Shown: positions 18,920 through 28,263, counted from the stretch's first letter. The stretch is 64,000 nt of DNA from Trichormus sp. M33_DOE_039 (GCA_015296085.1 DVDT01000098.1:20192-84191), one strand, 5' to 3'. The notes: generated by a model not told the origin, from the sequence alone. Translations and numbers: made by a program.

Positions 18920-19993
18920 TTACCTCAATGTTCGCCATTTTGCTAGCCAGTTAACTAAGTCTCGCTGACTGACACGACGTTTGCGTGCTTGTAACTTTAA
19001 CGCTGTGTCTAACTCTACTGGGTTTTTACCAGTTTTTTCGACCCAAAGGTCTAGCAACGTTTGATGTTCTAGAGGTACTGAACCTAAACCTAAAGCTTTT
19101 TGAAGTTGTAATTGTTCCTCTTTCCCAACCATTTCAACTACAAAGTCGCTAGATTCGGCTTTTTGTAATACCCCGGCTAAAGCTTGGATGTATGCTTCAC
19201 TGTTGTCTATGACTCGTGTCTCTAAAGCTAGTGGTTGACCAAAACGGCGATTTTGCGACCAAATCAGGACTAACAGTAAAATCCCCACCTGTACTAGTAC
19301 GGCTAATAGTGGAGTTTGCGCCAAATAATCAATTAAGTTTCCTTCTCCTTCTGTTTCTTTGACATCGGTATCTTTATAGCCGTGAATGTATTCGTCTACG
19401 AATATTTGGTTGCCTTTCTGCTCTACTAAACTGGCTAGATATTTAAAATTATCTATGTCGTCTTGGTAAGCATTGGCGGCTATGTAGGGAGTTGTAGAAA
19501 AAAATACTTTACCTTGTTTGTGAGTTTCTTGCCAAACTATTGCCCCAAACTGATCGCCTAGAGAAATTTGTTCTTGTTTCGCTTTTTGATTACGTCTACG
19601 GGTGGCAATTTTAACTTCCCCGACTGATGATAGTTGCAAGGTATTAAAAGCTGATGGACTAACTCGCGATCGCACACCTAAAATTACCAAGTTATTCCCT
19701 TTCTCTAACCACTCTTGCTCATCAGGTAAAATATCTAGTGGTCTGAGATAGCTGTTGATCCTCAGCAGGGTAGCTGGTTTTTTGGGTTTGAGATCCTCTA
19801 GAGGTTTTTGCCAGCGTTCAATGGGAATTCCCCGATCCTGCATATAAGTGTACCAAGCACCGTAGCCATTGGGCGCGCGGTTATAGGTCGAACCAATGTA
19901 AAGTTTGGTAGTGGGAGCAGCCAGAAAACTGAAGATCACTATAACTATAATGACGATCGCAGCCAGCCAAGTATTACGTTTTGAGCGGTTCAT
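18920..19993 (-). CDS. DUF4350 domain-containing membrane protein
   Basis: 357 residues from the ATG at 19993. This start is fixed by an ATGA overlap with the upstream DUF4129 gene. A transmembrane segment at about 8-28 (AAIVIIVIVIFSFLAAP) is followed by the DUF4350 region: STYNRAPNGYGAWYTYMQDR, then LLRINSYLRPLDILPDEQEW and GNNLVILGVRS. A second transmembrane helix lies around 235-255 (LLAVLVQVGILLLVLIW), followed by a cytoplasmic tail with RRFGQPL. Such proteins accompany MoxR ATPases and DUF4129 proteins and are thought to be part of a membrane-associated complex of unknown role. Confidence 0.82.
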   Translation of the reverse strand: MNRSKRNTWLAAIVIIVIVIFSFLAAPTTKLYIGSTYNRAPNGYGAWYTYMQDRGIPIERWQKPLEDLKPKKPATLLRINSYLRPLDILPDEQEWLEKGNNLVILGVRSRVSPSAFNTLQLSSVGEVKIATRRRNQKAKQEQISLGDQFGAIVWQETHKQGKVFFSTTPYIAANAYQDDIDNFKYLASLVEQKGNQIFVDEYIHGYKDTDVKETEGEGNLIDYLAQTPLLAVLVQVGILLLVLIWSQNRRFGQPLALETRVIDNSEAYIQALAGVLQKAESSDFVVEMVGKEEQLQLQKALGLGSVPLEHQTLLDLWVEKTGKNPVELDTALKLQARKRRVSQRDLVNWLAKWRTLR

Positions 19994-20649
19994 TTTTCTG
20001 TAATCTCCTGATAAGCTTGGCGACACTGTTGATAATTTTCTGGTAACATCTGGGCATTACCAAAACACAATTGTTCGTGAGTTGTGATTAAAGTTTCGTA
20101 GGGTTGCAGGGGTGTTTGATTACCTAGTTTGAGCAATTGCAGATATTCTGCGTCGGTACGACTGGGTTGATGCAGGAGAGTTTTGGTATCGTGCAAGTGT
20201 TGCAAAATCGCTAAATAAACACAACGACAAGCTTCACGGTAGTTACCCTGACGATACAATTGTTGCGATCGCTCTAACAAAGTTGTCACAGATAGGTTTT
20301 CGCTAGACATTTTTGACCTAGCATTCCCAGCATCGCTATTATTCGCCAACCACGCATATATATAAGGATTAAATTCTCGCCATAAACGCCAAATCACTAC
20401 AGCTACAAATAAAACGACGACTAACCAAAACAAAAAATTTAACAAATTAGCCAACCAAGGACTGAGTTTCCAGTCAGGAGATATTTCTGGCAGAACGTTG
20501 TCGAAGCGGTAAAACTCGTATTCTAACCATTCTCCGATTCTTTGTTGAAACTGGGAAAGTTGCCAATCCCAGCTAGTTTTTGCAAAAGTTTCTGTAGACA
20601 TAAAAAATAGACTTAGAAATATAGGTGATAGCTTACAGGTTATAGCCAA
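19990..20649 (-). CDS. DUF4129 domain-containing membrane protein
   Basis: 219 residues, or 203 from an internal ATG at 20601 (MSTETFAKTSW). One strong transmembrane helix lies at about 88-110 (LLNFLFWLVVVLFVAVVIW). The C-terminal DUF4129 domain reads LLERSQQLYRQGNYREACRC, then LQHLHDTKTLLHQPSRTDAEYL and ITTHEQLCFGN. It is translationally coupled to the DUF4350 gene by a 4-base ATGA overlap. Together with the MoxR gene further along the same strand it forms a typical MoxR-associated set; DUF58 and transglutaminase partners are absent here. Confidence 0.82.
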   Translation of the reverse strand: MAITCKLSPIFLSLFFMSTETFAKTSWDWQLSQFQQRIGEWLEYEFYRFDNVLPEISPDWKLSPWLANLLNFLFWLVVVLFVAVVIWRLWREFNPYIYAWLANNSDAGNARSKMSSENLSVTTLLERSQQLYRQGNYREACRCVYLAILQHLHDTKTLLHQPSRTDAEYLQLLKLGNQTPLQPYETLITTHEQLCFGNAQMLPENYQQCRQAYQEITEK

Positions 20650-20845
20650 ACAATTTTGGGTTTCTTGCGTAACAAATCACAAGATTTTTTCGTAGTTTTA
20701 CCTTAAGTAGAAATTAAATAATCAAGTTTTCTGTGTGATTTGACAGAACTTAATACTTGGTTGACGAGATCACAGTTTAAAATCCATCATGTTGACGAGC
20801 GTAAAAAAAATCACCATAAGTGTAACTCAAAGTGGAGGTTTTTAC

Positions 20846-21499
20846 ATGATGCAACAGAGATGGACAACTAGATACAGATGCACTCAGCTACTTTGGAGTT
20901 TCCTGCTAGTGCTGGCAATTTGGTGTTTTCCCCAAGTTGCTTTGGCAGATAATCAACAGGAGATCAACTCAATTCTGAAGACACGAGAAGTAGCCCTAGA
21001 AGCCATTAACAACCGTGATTTTTCCAAAATTCAACCGTACTTACACCCGAGTTTTACGATTACCACAGTTGACAACCAAGTTTTTCACCAAGTACCTGAA
21101 TTTGAAGAGTATTGGAATCAGCAGTTTTCTAGTTCGATTCAAAGTATCAAAATGAATCTCCCAGGTGAAACTGTGAGAACGTTTTTATCTCCAGAGATAG
21201 TTGTTTCTTCAGGAGAGGCGATCGCTACTTTCTCTTTTAAAGATGGCAAAGCCGCCGATATGGGGATGCGTTGGACAGCAGTGTTGCAGAAACTCCAAGA
21301 TCAATGGACAATTCAATCGCTGCATTTCTCCTCTAACCTCTTAGATAATCCCGTCTTGAATGCAACTAAAAGACTAGTATGGACTATAGCTATTGCCTCA
21401 GCAGTAGGTGGTTTTCTGATCACAACGTTCGTATTACGTCGTCAGCCAAACAAAGAACCAGAACAGCCTAGTCAAGAACCACAAGCACAGAAAAACTAA
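20846..21499 (+). CDS. Exported NTF2-like protein with C-terminal membrane anchor
   Basis: 217 residues from the ATG at 20846, chosen because GGAGG lies nine bases upstream. A signal peptide (LLWSFLLVLAIWCFPQVALA) is followed by an NTF2/SnoaL-like region at about 35-165: EVALEAINNRDFSKIQPYLH, then DNQVFHQVPEFEEYW and MRWTAVLQKLQDQWTIQSLH. A transmembrane helix lies at about 175-197 and a Pro/Gln-rich tail follows. NTF2-like domains form a cone-shaped pocket and serve as small enzymes or binding modules. The stop codon is one base from the GT2 start, so the two genes form an operon; the protein may assist that glycosyltransferase. Confidence 0.72.
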   Translation: MMQQRWTTRYRCTQLLWSFLLVLAIWCFPQVALADNQQEINSILKTREVALEAINNRDFSKIQPYLHPSFTITTVDNQVFHQVPEFEEYWNQQFSSSIQSIKMNLPGETVRTFLSPEIVVSSGEAIATFSFKDGKAADMGMRWTAVLQKLQDQWTIQSLHFSSNLLDNPVLNATKRLVWTIAIASAVGGFLITTFVLRRQPNKEPEQPSQEPQAQKN

Positions 21500-21500
21500 C

Positions 21501-22778
21501 ATGGGAAACACCAATCAGCCAATTTCTACTCGCCGTTTTCAGGCAACCCTAGTAGTAATGCTGGTTTGGGGTACTGTCAGTTTGCTACACTGGCAACCGG
21601 AAACACGGTGGTTCATGGTGGGGTTAACGGCGGTTTTTAGTATCCAAACCATCCGAATGCTGATAGCTAAACCAGCCACATCAGTTATTACCAGTCCCTC
21701 TGAACCGCCAAAAATCTCAATTTTAGTCCCAGCTAAAAATGAAAGTTCCGTCTTGAGTGATTTAGTTCATAGCTTACGCCAATTGGATTATCCTAGCGAT
21801 CGCCTAGATATTTGGATAGTTGATGATGGCAGTACCGATGCTACCCCTGAAATATTAAGGGAATTACAAACCCAATTTCCAGCACTCCAAGTTTATAGTC
21901 GAGAATCACAGGGTGCGAAATCAGGCGCGTTAAATGCAGTTTTCCCTTACACCCAAGGAGAAATCATCTTAATTTGTGATGCTGATGCTTTGCTACCTGT
22001 GAATTTTCTACAACAAACAGTCCCATTATTCCAAAAATCAAGTCTTGGTGCAGTGCAAACGCGAAAAGCAATTACGAATGCAGATATAAACTTTTTGACT
22101 CGTTGCCAACAAATGGAAATGTGTTGTGATAGCTTTTTGCAAACCCATCGCCTTGCTGTCGGGGGGATGTCTGAGTTACGGGGGAATGGGATGTTAGTAA
22201 GGCGAGATATATTAGATAAATGTCAGGGGTGGAACGAGAATACTATTACTGATGATTTAGACTTGTGCTTTAGGATTTATTTAGCCGGATTTGAAATTGA
22301 ATTTTTACCCAATCCAGCTATCCAAGAAGAAGGTGTAACTAATTGGAGAAATCTTTGGCAGCAACGCCGCCGCTGGGCTGAAGGTGGCTATCAGCGTTAC
22401 CTGGATTATTTTCCGCAAATTTTCACTTTGGGTTTGGTAAAAGAAATAGATTTAATATTATTTTTTCTCTTGCAGTTTATCCTACCCATAGGACTAATTC
22501 CTGATTTAGTTTGGACAATATTCTACAGAGATACCCCAGTTTTATTACCACTGCAAACCCTACTCAGTATTATTTTAACAGTAGCTTTCATGGCTGGACT
22601 TTATCAACATCAAAATTTACGTGGTTTGTCCTTACTGTGGGCAACAATTCAAGGTTCTATTTATATGGTGCATTGGATTCCGGTAATGATTGTGACAACT
22701 TTTCAGATGTGTGTGCAGAGTAGGCGATCACCTTGGGTAAAAACTGAACATCAAGGTGTAAATTATGACAAAAAATAA
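21501..22778 (+). CDS. Membrane glycosyltransferase family 2 (cellulose/hyaluronan synthase-like)
   Basis: 425 residues. Two N-terminal membrane segments (about 12-55) precede a GT-A domain: ISILVPAKNE, VDDGSTDATPE (nucleotide-sugar binding), ICDADALLP (metal-binding DxD), ELRGNGMLVRRD, TDDLDLCFR (catalytic base region) and the QxxRW-type signature QQRRRWAEGGYQRY. Two to three further transmembrane helices follow (about 310-400). These features define processive or lipid-linked polysaccharide synthases at the inner membrane. The acceptor and product are unknown. It is co-transcribed with the NTF2-like gene one base upstream. Confidence 0.87.
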   Translation: MGNTNQPISTRRFQATLVVMLVWGTVSLLHWQPETRWFMVGLTAVFSIQTIRMLIAKPATSVITSPSEPPKISILVPAKNESSVLSDLVHSLRQLDYPSDRLDIWIVDDGSTDATPEILRELQTQFPALQVYSRESQGAKSGALNAVFPYTQGEIILICDADALLPVNFLQQTVPLFQKSSLGAVQTRKAITNADINFLTRCQQMEMCCDSFLQTHRLAVGGMSELRGNGMLVRRDILDKCQGWNENTITDDLDLCFRIYLAGFEIEFLPNPAIQEEGVTNWRNLWQQRRRWAEGGYQRYLDYFPQIFTLGLVKEIDLILFFLLQFILPIGLIPDLVWTIFYRDTPVLLPLQTLLSIILTVAFMAGLYQHQNLRGLSLLWATIQGSIYMVHWIPVMIVTTFQMCVQSRRSPWVKTEHQGVNYDKK

Positions 22779-22793
22779 GGTTAAAATCTGAAT

Positions 22794-23228
22794 ATGCCTG
22801 CAAAAGATATTTATCATGATGCTGTTAAGAATGCCTTAATTAAAGAAGGTTGGATAATTACTGATGACCCCCTACATTTAAAATGGGGTCAAAAAGATAT
22901 GTATGTAGATTTAGGAGCAAAACAACTTTTAGCTGCCGAACAAGGAACTAGAAAAATAGCCGTAGAAATCAAAAGTTTTGTCAGCCCTTCAGAAATGGCA
23001 GACCTCAAAGATGCACTCGGTGGATTTATTATGTATCGTGCTGTTATCAGCCGCCTAGAACCTGATAGAGTATTATATCTGGGAGTGCGTGATAGTGTAT
23101 TCACCGCTTTATTTGAAGAACCAATTGGTACACTTTTAATAGAAACAGAAAATTTAAATTTACTTGTATTCAATCCTGAAACTGAGAGGATAACTCAATG
23201 GATACCGGAGATAATTATCGTCGCATAG
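22794..23228 (+). CDS. xisH: XisH family protein
   Basis: 144 residues, full length for the family. XisH of Nostoc is required, with XisI and the recombinase XisF, for excision of the fdxN element during heterocyst differentiation. The N-terminus AKDIYHDAVKNALIKEGW is characteristic. D39 followed by E58-x-K60 (VEIKSF) matches a PD-(D/E)xK nuclease-like core, so a DNA-processing role is plausible. The xisI start lies inside its 3' end (31-base overlap). No xisF-like recombinase or excision site was found in this window, so this is more likely one of the many stand-alone xisHI pairs of cyanobacteria than the fdxN copy. Confidence 0.88.
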   Translation: MPAKDIYHDAVKNALIKEGWIITDDPLHLKWGQKDMYVDLGAKQLLAAEQGTRKIAVEIKSFVSPSEMADLKDALGGFIMYRAVISRLEPDRVLYLGVRDSVFTALFEEPIGTLLIETENLNLLVFNPETERITQWIPEIIIVA

Positions 23229-23533
23229 TTAAAGATGTTTTAGTAGCATATACACAAATTCCTTATTCCTATGCGAATATTGAATGTAAAACAGTATTTG
23301 ATAGAGAAAATGACAGATATTTACTGATCACTCTTGGTTGGGATGGTGCTAAAAGAATTCATGGTTGCTTAGTTCATATTGACATTATTGATGGCAAAAT
23401 TTGGGTACAACGGGATGATACAGAAGATGGTGTTACCTACGAATTAGAAGCTGCTGGAATTCCTAAAAATAAAATTGTTTTAGGATTTCACCCACAAAAT
23501 GTTAGACCACACACGGGCTATGCTGTTACATAA
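23198..23533 (+). CDS. xisI: XisI family protein
   Basis: 111 residues, typical XisI length. Recognisable stretches are YRRIVKDVLVAY, DRYLLITLGWDGAKRIHGCL, HIDIIDGKIWVQRDDTEDGV and the C-terminal GIPKNKIVLGFHPQNVRPHT. XisI partners XisH; in Nostoc both are needed for fdxN-element excision, and the pair is widespread in cyanobacteria in unknown roles. It overlaps xisH by 31 bases, and GAGAGGAT precedes the ATG, consistent with translational coupling. Confidence 0.88.
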   Translation: MDTGDNYRRIVKDVLVAYTQIPYSYANIECKTVFDRENDRYLLITLGWDGAKRIHGCLVHIDIIDGKIWVQRDDTEDGVTYELEAAGIPKNKIVLGFHPQNVRPHTGYAVT

Positions 23534-23574
23534 GTTGAATAAATGAAATTGCAACAATAAGTAATAAATTAGAT

Positions 23575-23825
23575 ATGGCTGCCAGTACTAAACACACCTA
23601 TCCATGCTTATTTTGCAGTGACAACACTAGAGTCCGCACGGAAGAACATATTATTCAACACGGCTTAAAAAATTCCCGGTGGACTTTAGATACAGATGTT
23701 TGTTGTCATTGTAATAGTATATTTTCTGTTCACTTGATACAAAACTGATAGATTTTGTTCGTATGCCAATGATAAACATATCTTACAGAAACATAAATTT
23801 TCATTACCTGGATATCACACTGTGA
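23575..23825 (+). pseudogene. Frameshifted HNH-endonuclease-like remnant
   Basis: An ATG at 23575 opens 57 residues with paired CxxC motifs (CLFCSDN and CCHCNSIF) around RTEEHIIQHGLKNSRWTL, the zinc-ribbon/EH pattern of HNH-type proteins. The frame stops at 23748. Shifting frame near 23731 continues naturally as LDTKLIDFVRMPMINISYRN to a stop at 23825, which fits the usual CN..FS.LD sequence after the second CxxC. I infer a gene broken by a frameshift and truncated. It lies immediately downstream of xisHI. Confidence 0.45.
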
Positions 23826-24055
23826 TACTGGGTAATATGGAGAGAATACCAACAGTTTTGATATTCTTATATGAACAACTATTTGCACTAATTAGGCTAA
23901 CTGACGACATAAATTTCATAGGTGAGAAAGAACTTTATGCTGCTCTTATAGATTATCGATCTGGTTCACATCAAGTTCTGAGTTTGCAGAACGATCCTAT
24001 TAGTTTCTATCAACACTTTTATGGACATGATTCAGAACCAATAACAACCAGGTAA
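23822..24055 (+). CDS. Hypothetical 77-residue protein, possibly part of a decayed gene
   Basis: The frame opens with GTG at 23822 or ATG at 23837 and contains FLYEQLFALIRLTDDINFIG and QNDPISFYQHFYGHD. It ends just before the D-aminoacylase-like gene. No family recognised. Its position directly after the frameshifted HNH-like remnant suggests it may be the decayed tail of a longer gene rather than an independent one. Confidence 0.25.
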   Translation: MILGNMERIPTVLIFLYEQLFALIRLTDDINFIGEKELYAALIDYRSGSHQVLSLQNDPISFYQHFYGHDSEPITTR

Positions 24056-24067
24056 GAACAAAAAATC

Positions 24068-25774
24068 ATGTTAGATTTATTGATTCAAAATGGGTTAATT
24101 TTTGATGGTTTAGGATCTGCACCTGTGCGGGGAGATGTCGGGATTCAAAATGGACAGATTGTCTCAATTGCACCTTCGTTAAATATCCCAGCACGGGAAG
24201 TGGTTGACGCTGCTGGGCTGTGGATGACACCAGGATTTATTGATATTCATACTCACTATGATTTAGAGTTAGAAATTGCACCAGGGCTGAGTGAATCAGT
24301 GCGTCATGGTGTGACTAGCGTGGTCATTGGTAATTGTAGTTTGTCGATCGCGATCGGTGAACCGCAAATGTTGGCAGATATTTTTCAAAGGGTGGAGACG
24401 CTTTCCCATCGTTTAATTGCCAAATGGCTGCAAACATCGGTTTCTTGGCAGACTCCAGCCGAATATTTACAGCATTTGCAACAGCTACCCCTTGGCCCGA
24501 ATATTGCGCCTTTGCTGGGACATAGTGCTTTACGTGCGGAAGTGATGGGATTAGAACGCAGTTTAAAGGTTCAACCTAGCAAATTTGAGTTAAAGATTAT
24601 GCAGCGCATTGCAGCAGATGCTTTAGATGCAGGATTTGTGGGTGTTTCTATCGATATGTTTCCTTGGCATCGGATGAGTGGAGAATGGCGGGGTGTGACC
24701 ATTCCTTCACAACACGCCAAGTTAAAAGAATATGCGATGTTGGCGGATTTGTGTAGAAGGCGCGATCGCGTTTTTCAAGTCACCCCCAATTTACAACGGT
24801 TGGCTTCCTTTGTTGATATTCTCCGTATGGGTGTAGGTATAGGTAAACGTCCACTCAGACTAACTGTACTCTCGGCTTTAGATGCTGTCCATAATCGCCA
24901 CCTCTGGAAAATATTTTCTCCGATTCTGTACATCTGGAATCATTTGTTGGGGGGTAATGTCCGCTTTCAAACCCTAACTGAACCCTTCACAATTTACTCA
25001 GATGGCCCTGTCACACCCTTATTTGAAGACTTTTCCACAGGCGCGCAACTCAATGGCTGTGATTCCCGACAAGAAAGACAAAAACTTTGGCAATCTCTTG
25101 CTTTTCGCTGCCAGTTCCGCCAAGAATGGCTGAAGGGAAAACATAAATCATTTCATCGTGACTTAAATTTGATTACCGTTGTGCAGTGTCCCCAAAGCAG
25201 TTGGGAAGGCTTGAGTTTCGCTGAAATTGCCCGTCAACAGCAACAAGAACCGATAGATTTTTTTATCCAAGCGTTACAGGAATACGACACAGATTTACGT
25301 TGGGTAGCGACAGGGGCAAACGATCGCCTAAAACCCCGTTTAGCGTTAATGCAGCACCCTTACATTCTCCCAGGATTTACGGATGCTGGTGCGCACGTTC
25401 GTAATCTTGGCTACTATGATGGGGCTTTGTCTTTACTCAAACAAGCAGTTACCAGCAAGTTTATGTCACCAGAGGCGGCGATTTGTCGCGTCACGGGAGA
25501 ACCCGCCCAATGGTTCCGCCTGGATACAGGAGTCCTCAAAGTTGGTGCAAAAGCCGATATAGTTTTACTTGATCCTCATGCTTTAAATCAGCCCATCAGC
25601 CCCCAAGTGGAAATTTTAGATCCCGTTTTGGATGGTGAACCCCGAATGGTGAAGCGTGATTCTGAGGGGATTGTGGCAGCGGTGTATATTAATGGGGTGC
25701 GGGTGGTTAGTCAAGGTAAAGTGGGCGATCGCTTAGGACGTGAAAAATTGGGAAGCGTTTTGTCCCCATCTTAA
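24068..25774 (+). CDS. N-acyl-D-amino-acid deacylase family amidohydrolase
   Basis: 568 residues. The beta-barrel start LLIQNGLIFDGLGSAPVRGD, the metal-binding strand PGFIDIHTHYD and VTSVVIGNCS are signatures of D-aminoacylase-type amidohydrolases. The distal FTDAGAHVRNLGYYDGAL supplies the conserved metal-site aspartate, and the C-terminal GVLKVGAKADIVLLDPHAL closes the composite beta-sandwich. It is expected to hydrolyse N-acyl-D-amino acids or related amides in the cytoplasm using one or two zinc ions. The ATG at 24068 has no strong ribosome binding site. It stands apart from its neighbours. Confidence 0.88.
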   Translation: MLDLLIQNGLIFDGLGSAPVRGDVGIQNGQIVSIAPSLNIPAREVVDAAGLWMTPGFIDIHTHYDLELEIAPGLSESVRHGVTSVVIGNCSLSIAIGEPQMLADIFQRVETLSHRLIAKWLQTSVSWQTPAEYLQHLQQLPLGPNIAPLLGHSALRAEVMGLERSLKVQPSKFELKIMQRIAADALDAGFVGVSIDMFPWHRMSGEWRGVTIPSQHAKLKEYAMLADLCRRRDRVFQVTPNLQRLASFVDILRMGVGIGKRPLRLTVLSALDAVHNRHLWKIFSPILYIWNHLLGGNVRFQTLTEPFTIYSDGPVTPLFEDFSTGAQLNGCDSRQERQKLWQSLAFRCQFRQEWLKGKHKSFHRDLNLITVVQCPQSSWEGLSFAEIARQQQQEPIDFFIQALQEYDTDLRWVATGANDRLKPRLALMQHPYILPGFTDAGAHVRNLGYYDGALSLLKQAVTSKFMSPEAAICRVTGEPAQWFRLDTGVLKVGAKADIVLLDPHALNQPISPQVEILDPVLDGEPRMVKRDSEGIVAAVYINGVRVVSQGKVGDRLGREKLGSVLSPS

Positions 25775-25945
25775 TAGTTATCGATTACCCATATCTTCCT
25801 TAACCCAGACTTAATCTTCAATTAACTTTGATAGCACATTATTCAACCTTGTTGTTTTATCATCAAGAATAATGTCTCATCTTCTGGTTCGCATTCAAGA
25901 GCTAGTTTACACCAGAAAAGCATGATCATATTTTGATAGAAATTT

Positions 25946-27661
25946 ATGGGAAACCGATTTAGTAGACGAGATTTTTTAAAGTATTCGCTAGCTACTAATG
26001 TTGTTATATGGACAAGTGAAGCCATTGCTAGCAATCTGAATATCAGTTCTCAGGAAATGCAAATATTTGAGATTGCCGCTGCTTCTGCAAGTTCAATAAC
26101 TATATTTCCACAAAGTGTAAGTGCTGGAGATCCTCAACCTCATGGTATTACTTTATGGACTCGTATCATATCTCAATCAGAAGTTGCTCAGGTCGCCTTT
26201 GAAGTTGCTTCTGATGCAGCTTTTAGGCAAGTAGTTTTACAAGGGTTGGCAAATACTAATAGTAATTGTGATTACACCGTTAAGATTATATTAGAATCAA
26301 CTGTTTTACAACCTTATACAAATTATTACTATCGTTTTATATTTAATAAATCTGTTAGTCCTATTGGTCGTTTCAAAACCTTACCTACTAATGAAGATCA
26401 GACATTAGATAAAATAAGATTTGCTTACATTAACTGCCATGACTATATTAATGGCTATTACAATGCCTATGATGTTTTAGCCAAAGAGAATATAGATTTT
26501 GTTGTATTTTTAGGTGACTATATTTATGAGACAGTAAATGATACTACTTCCCAAAGAATAATCCGCTCTCTGACTCTTCCTAGTGGTGAGTTAGTCGCAT
26601 CAACATTAGAAGACTATCGCTTCCTTTATCAAACTTATAATTCTGAGCCAAAGCTACAAAAATTGCGAGAAAAATTTGCCTTCATTACTATTTGGGACGA
26701 TCATGAATTTGCAAACGACTGCTTTCAAGCAAATGCTCCTGATCAATTCCCTTTCTATAAACCCGAATTAAGGCAAGCAGCCACCCAAGCTTGGGCTGAG
26801 TATACACCTACCAGCATACCCATTGATATTAACAACAAAAACTTTGACTCATTACAAATTTACCGCACATTTAAGTTTGGAAATTTGCTTGAGCTGGTGT
26901 TGACAGATGAGCGTTTATATCGTGATGAACCTCCAGCTTGTGATCAAAGTGTTACACAACAGCAACGTTATGAAACTAGTCAACGTTACCTTGTATCCGA
27001 TAATCCCCAAAAGAACGAAACTCAACGAACCATGCTAGGACAACAACAGCGTGACTGGTTCATCCAAAAAATTTGCAATTCTTCCTGTGTTTGGAAGATA
27101 TGGGGTAATGCAGTGATGACAATGCAATTAAAAATTATGTCAGTTTTTGCAACCCTATTTTTAGGGGAGAGAACTCCAGATTTGTTTGTTAACCTTGACC
27201 AATGGGATGGTTATCCTGCAGAGCGTGCTTTACTATTTAAAACCATAAAAGAAGCTCAAGTCAAAAATTTCGTAACTATTACTGGTGATCTGCATACATT
27301 TGTTGCCGGATATCAAAAATTAGACTTTGATGATCAAAGTGATCAACCTATGGGTGTAGAGTTTGTAGTTGGTTCAATTACAGCTTCTAATCTGGCAGAA
27401 AGAATTGCTTTGAACTCATTTAATATCCCCTTACCTCCCATTGAAACAGTTACGACATTAATTCAAGCTAGTAATCCACACATTTACTATTTTAACTCCA
27501 ATACCCACGGCTACAATATAGTAGAATTAACGCCAGAAGCTTTAATTTGTACTTTCAAGGTGGTCAATGATATTACAAAAATAGGGGGTAGAGTTTCTAC
27601 TCTCAAAGTTTTTCGTGTTCCCCGTGATCAAGTACTAATTGAAGATATAACACTTGGTTAA
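25946..27661 (+). CDS. PhoD-like alkaline phosphatase/phosphodiesterase, Tat-exported
   Basis: 571 residues. The N-terminus has a twin-arginine signal (SRRDFLK followed by a hydrophobic stretch), so the folded enzyme should be exported by Tat. An immunoglobulin-like N-domain contains SVSAGDPQPHGITLWTRI, the typical PhoD N-terminal signature. The metallophosphatase core carries LGDYIYE, WDDHEFANDC, an asparagine-containing WGNAV and GDLHTF, the expected Ca2+/Fe3+ ligands. PhoD enzymes release phosphate from phosphomono- and diesters outside the cytoplasm and are usually induced by phosphate starvation; no clear Pho box was found. It converges with the DUF1400 gene, 17 bases apart. Confidence 0.9.
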   Translation: MGNRFSRRDFLKYSLATNVVIWTSEAIASNLNISSQEMQIFEIAAASASSITIFPQSVSAGDPQPHGITLWTRIISQSEVAQVAFEVASDAAFRQVVLQGLANTNSNCDYTVKIILESTVLQPYTNYYYRFIFNKSVSPIGRFKTLPTNEDQTLDKIRFAYINCHDYINGYYNAYDVLAKENIDFVVFLGDYIYETVNDTTSQRIIRSLTLPSGELVASTLEDYRFLYQTYNSEPKLQKLREKFAFITIWDDHEFANDCFQANAPDQFPFYKPELRQAATQAWAEYTPTSIPIDINNKNFDSLQIYRTFKFGNLLELVLTDERLYRDEPPACDQSVTQQQRYETSQRYLVSDNPQKNETQRTMLGQQQRDWFIQKICNSSCVWKIWGNAVMTMQLKIMSVFATLFLGERTPDLFVNLDQWDGYPAERALLFKTIKEAQVKNFVTITGDLHTFVAGYQKLDFDDQSDQPMGVEFVVGSITASNLAERIALNSFNIPLPPIETVTTLIQASNPHIYYFNSNTHGYNIVELTPEALICTFKVVNDITKIGGRVSTLKVFRVPRDQVLIEDITLG

Positions 27662-27678
27662 TAACTTTGGCTCAATCA

Positions 27679-28263
27679 CTATTGGGGAATTATATATTTA
27701 CAAGTTTCATTAATGTTGGTATCTTCGTTCAACAAACCTGCTTTGTTTAACATTTCTAAAGCTATTGGTAAATTTACAACTATGCGATCGCTGGGATAAG
27801 CTTCTAAAAAAGAGATAATTCCTAACCCTTGTGGCGCTTTTGTTCCTAGAATCATCGCAGAACGTAGTGCTTGAATACCGGAATCATCAGGACGGGCGAT
27901 CGCTGGAGCTAGAAAACTTAGTACTCTTTCCCCAGTTTCTGAGTTTACTAGCTTATCCATAGCTACAATACTTAAAGGTATTTTGGTCTGAAGTGCCTTT
28001 AGTAATCTCTGTTGTTGTTTTTGACTTAAGTAACGTAAAAAAGAGGCTAAATCAGAAGAAACCTGCTGTGTTTCTGCATATTGACGTATATCTCTTACCG
28101 TAACTGATTGCTCAAATAATCCATATCTAAAAACAATTTTCTCTGCTGCTAGACTACAAGATGAATGAAAAATACTAATAAAAGCTAAAAAAATTGAACA
28201 ATTAGATGTACAGGAAATGAGATAACATAAATATTTTATAATTGGGGATTGTAAAGTAGCCAT
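27679..28263 (-). CDS. Stand-alone DUF1400 domain protein
   Basis: 194 residues. A hydrophobic N-terminus (about 18-40) looks like a signal or anchor, then AAEKIVFRYGLFEQSVTVRD and DLASFLRYLSQKQQQRLLKA match the DUF1400 module, which in cyanobacteria usually precedes an alpha/beta hydrolase domain. The region ATAIARPDDSGIQALRSA-like (about 135-155) and SFLEAYPSDRIVVNLP complete it. No hydrolase domain follows, so this is either a naturally single-domain member or a trimmed version. Role unknown. Confidence 0.7.
   Translation of the reverse strand: MATLQSPIIKYLCYLISCTSNCSIFLAFISIFHSSCSLAAEKIVFRYGLFEQSVTVRDIRQYAETQQVSSDLASFLRYLSQKQQQRLLKALQTKIPLSIVAMDKLVNSETGERVLSFLAPAIARPDDSGIQALRSAMILGTKAPQGLGIISFLEAYPSDRIVVNLPIALEMLNKAGLLNEDTNINETCKYIIPQ

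Noticed and set aside
22794..23533. fdxN excision element border
   Set aside because: xisH and xisI are present, but no xisF recombinase or nif/fdx sequence was found.
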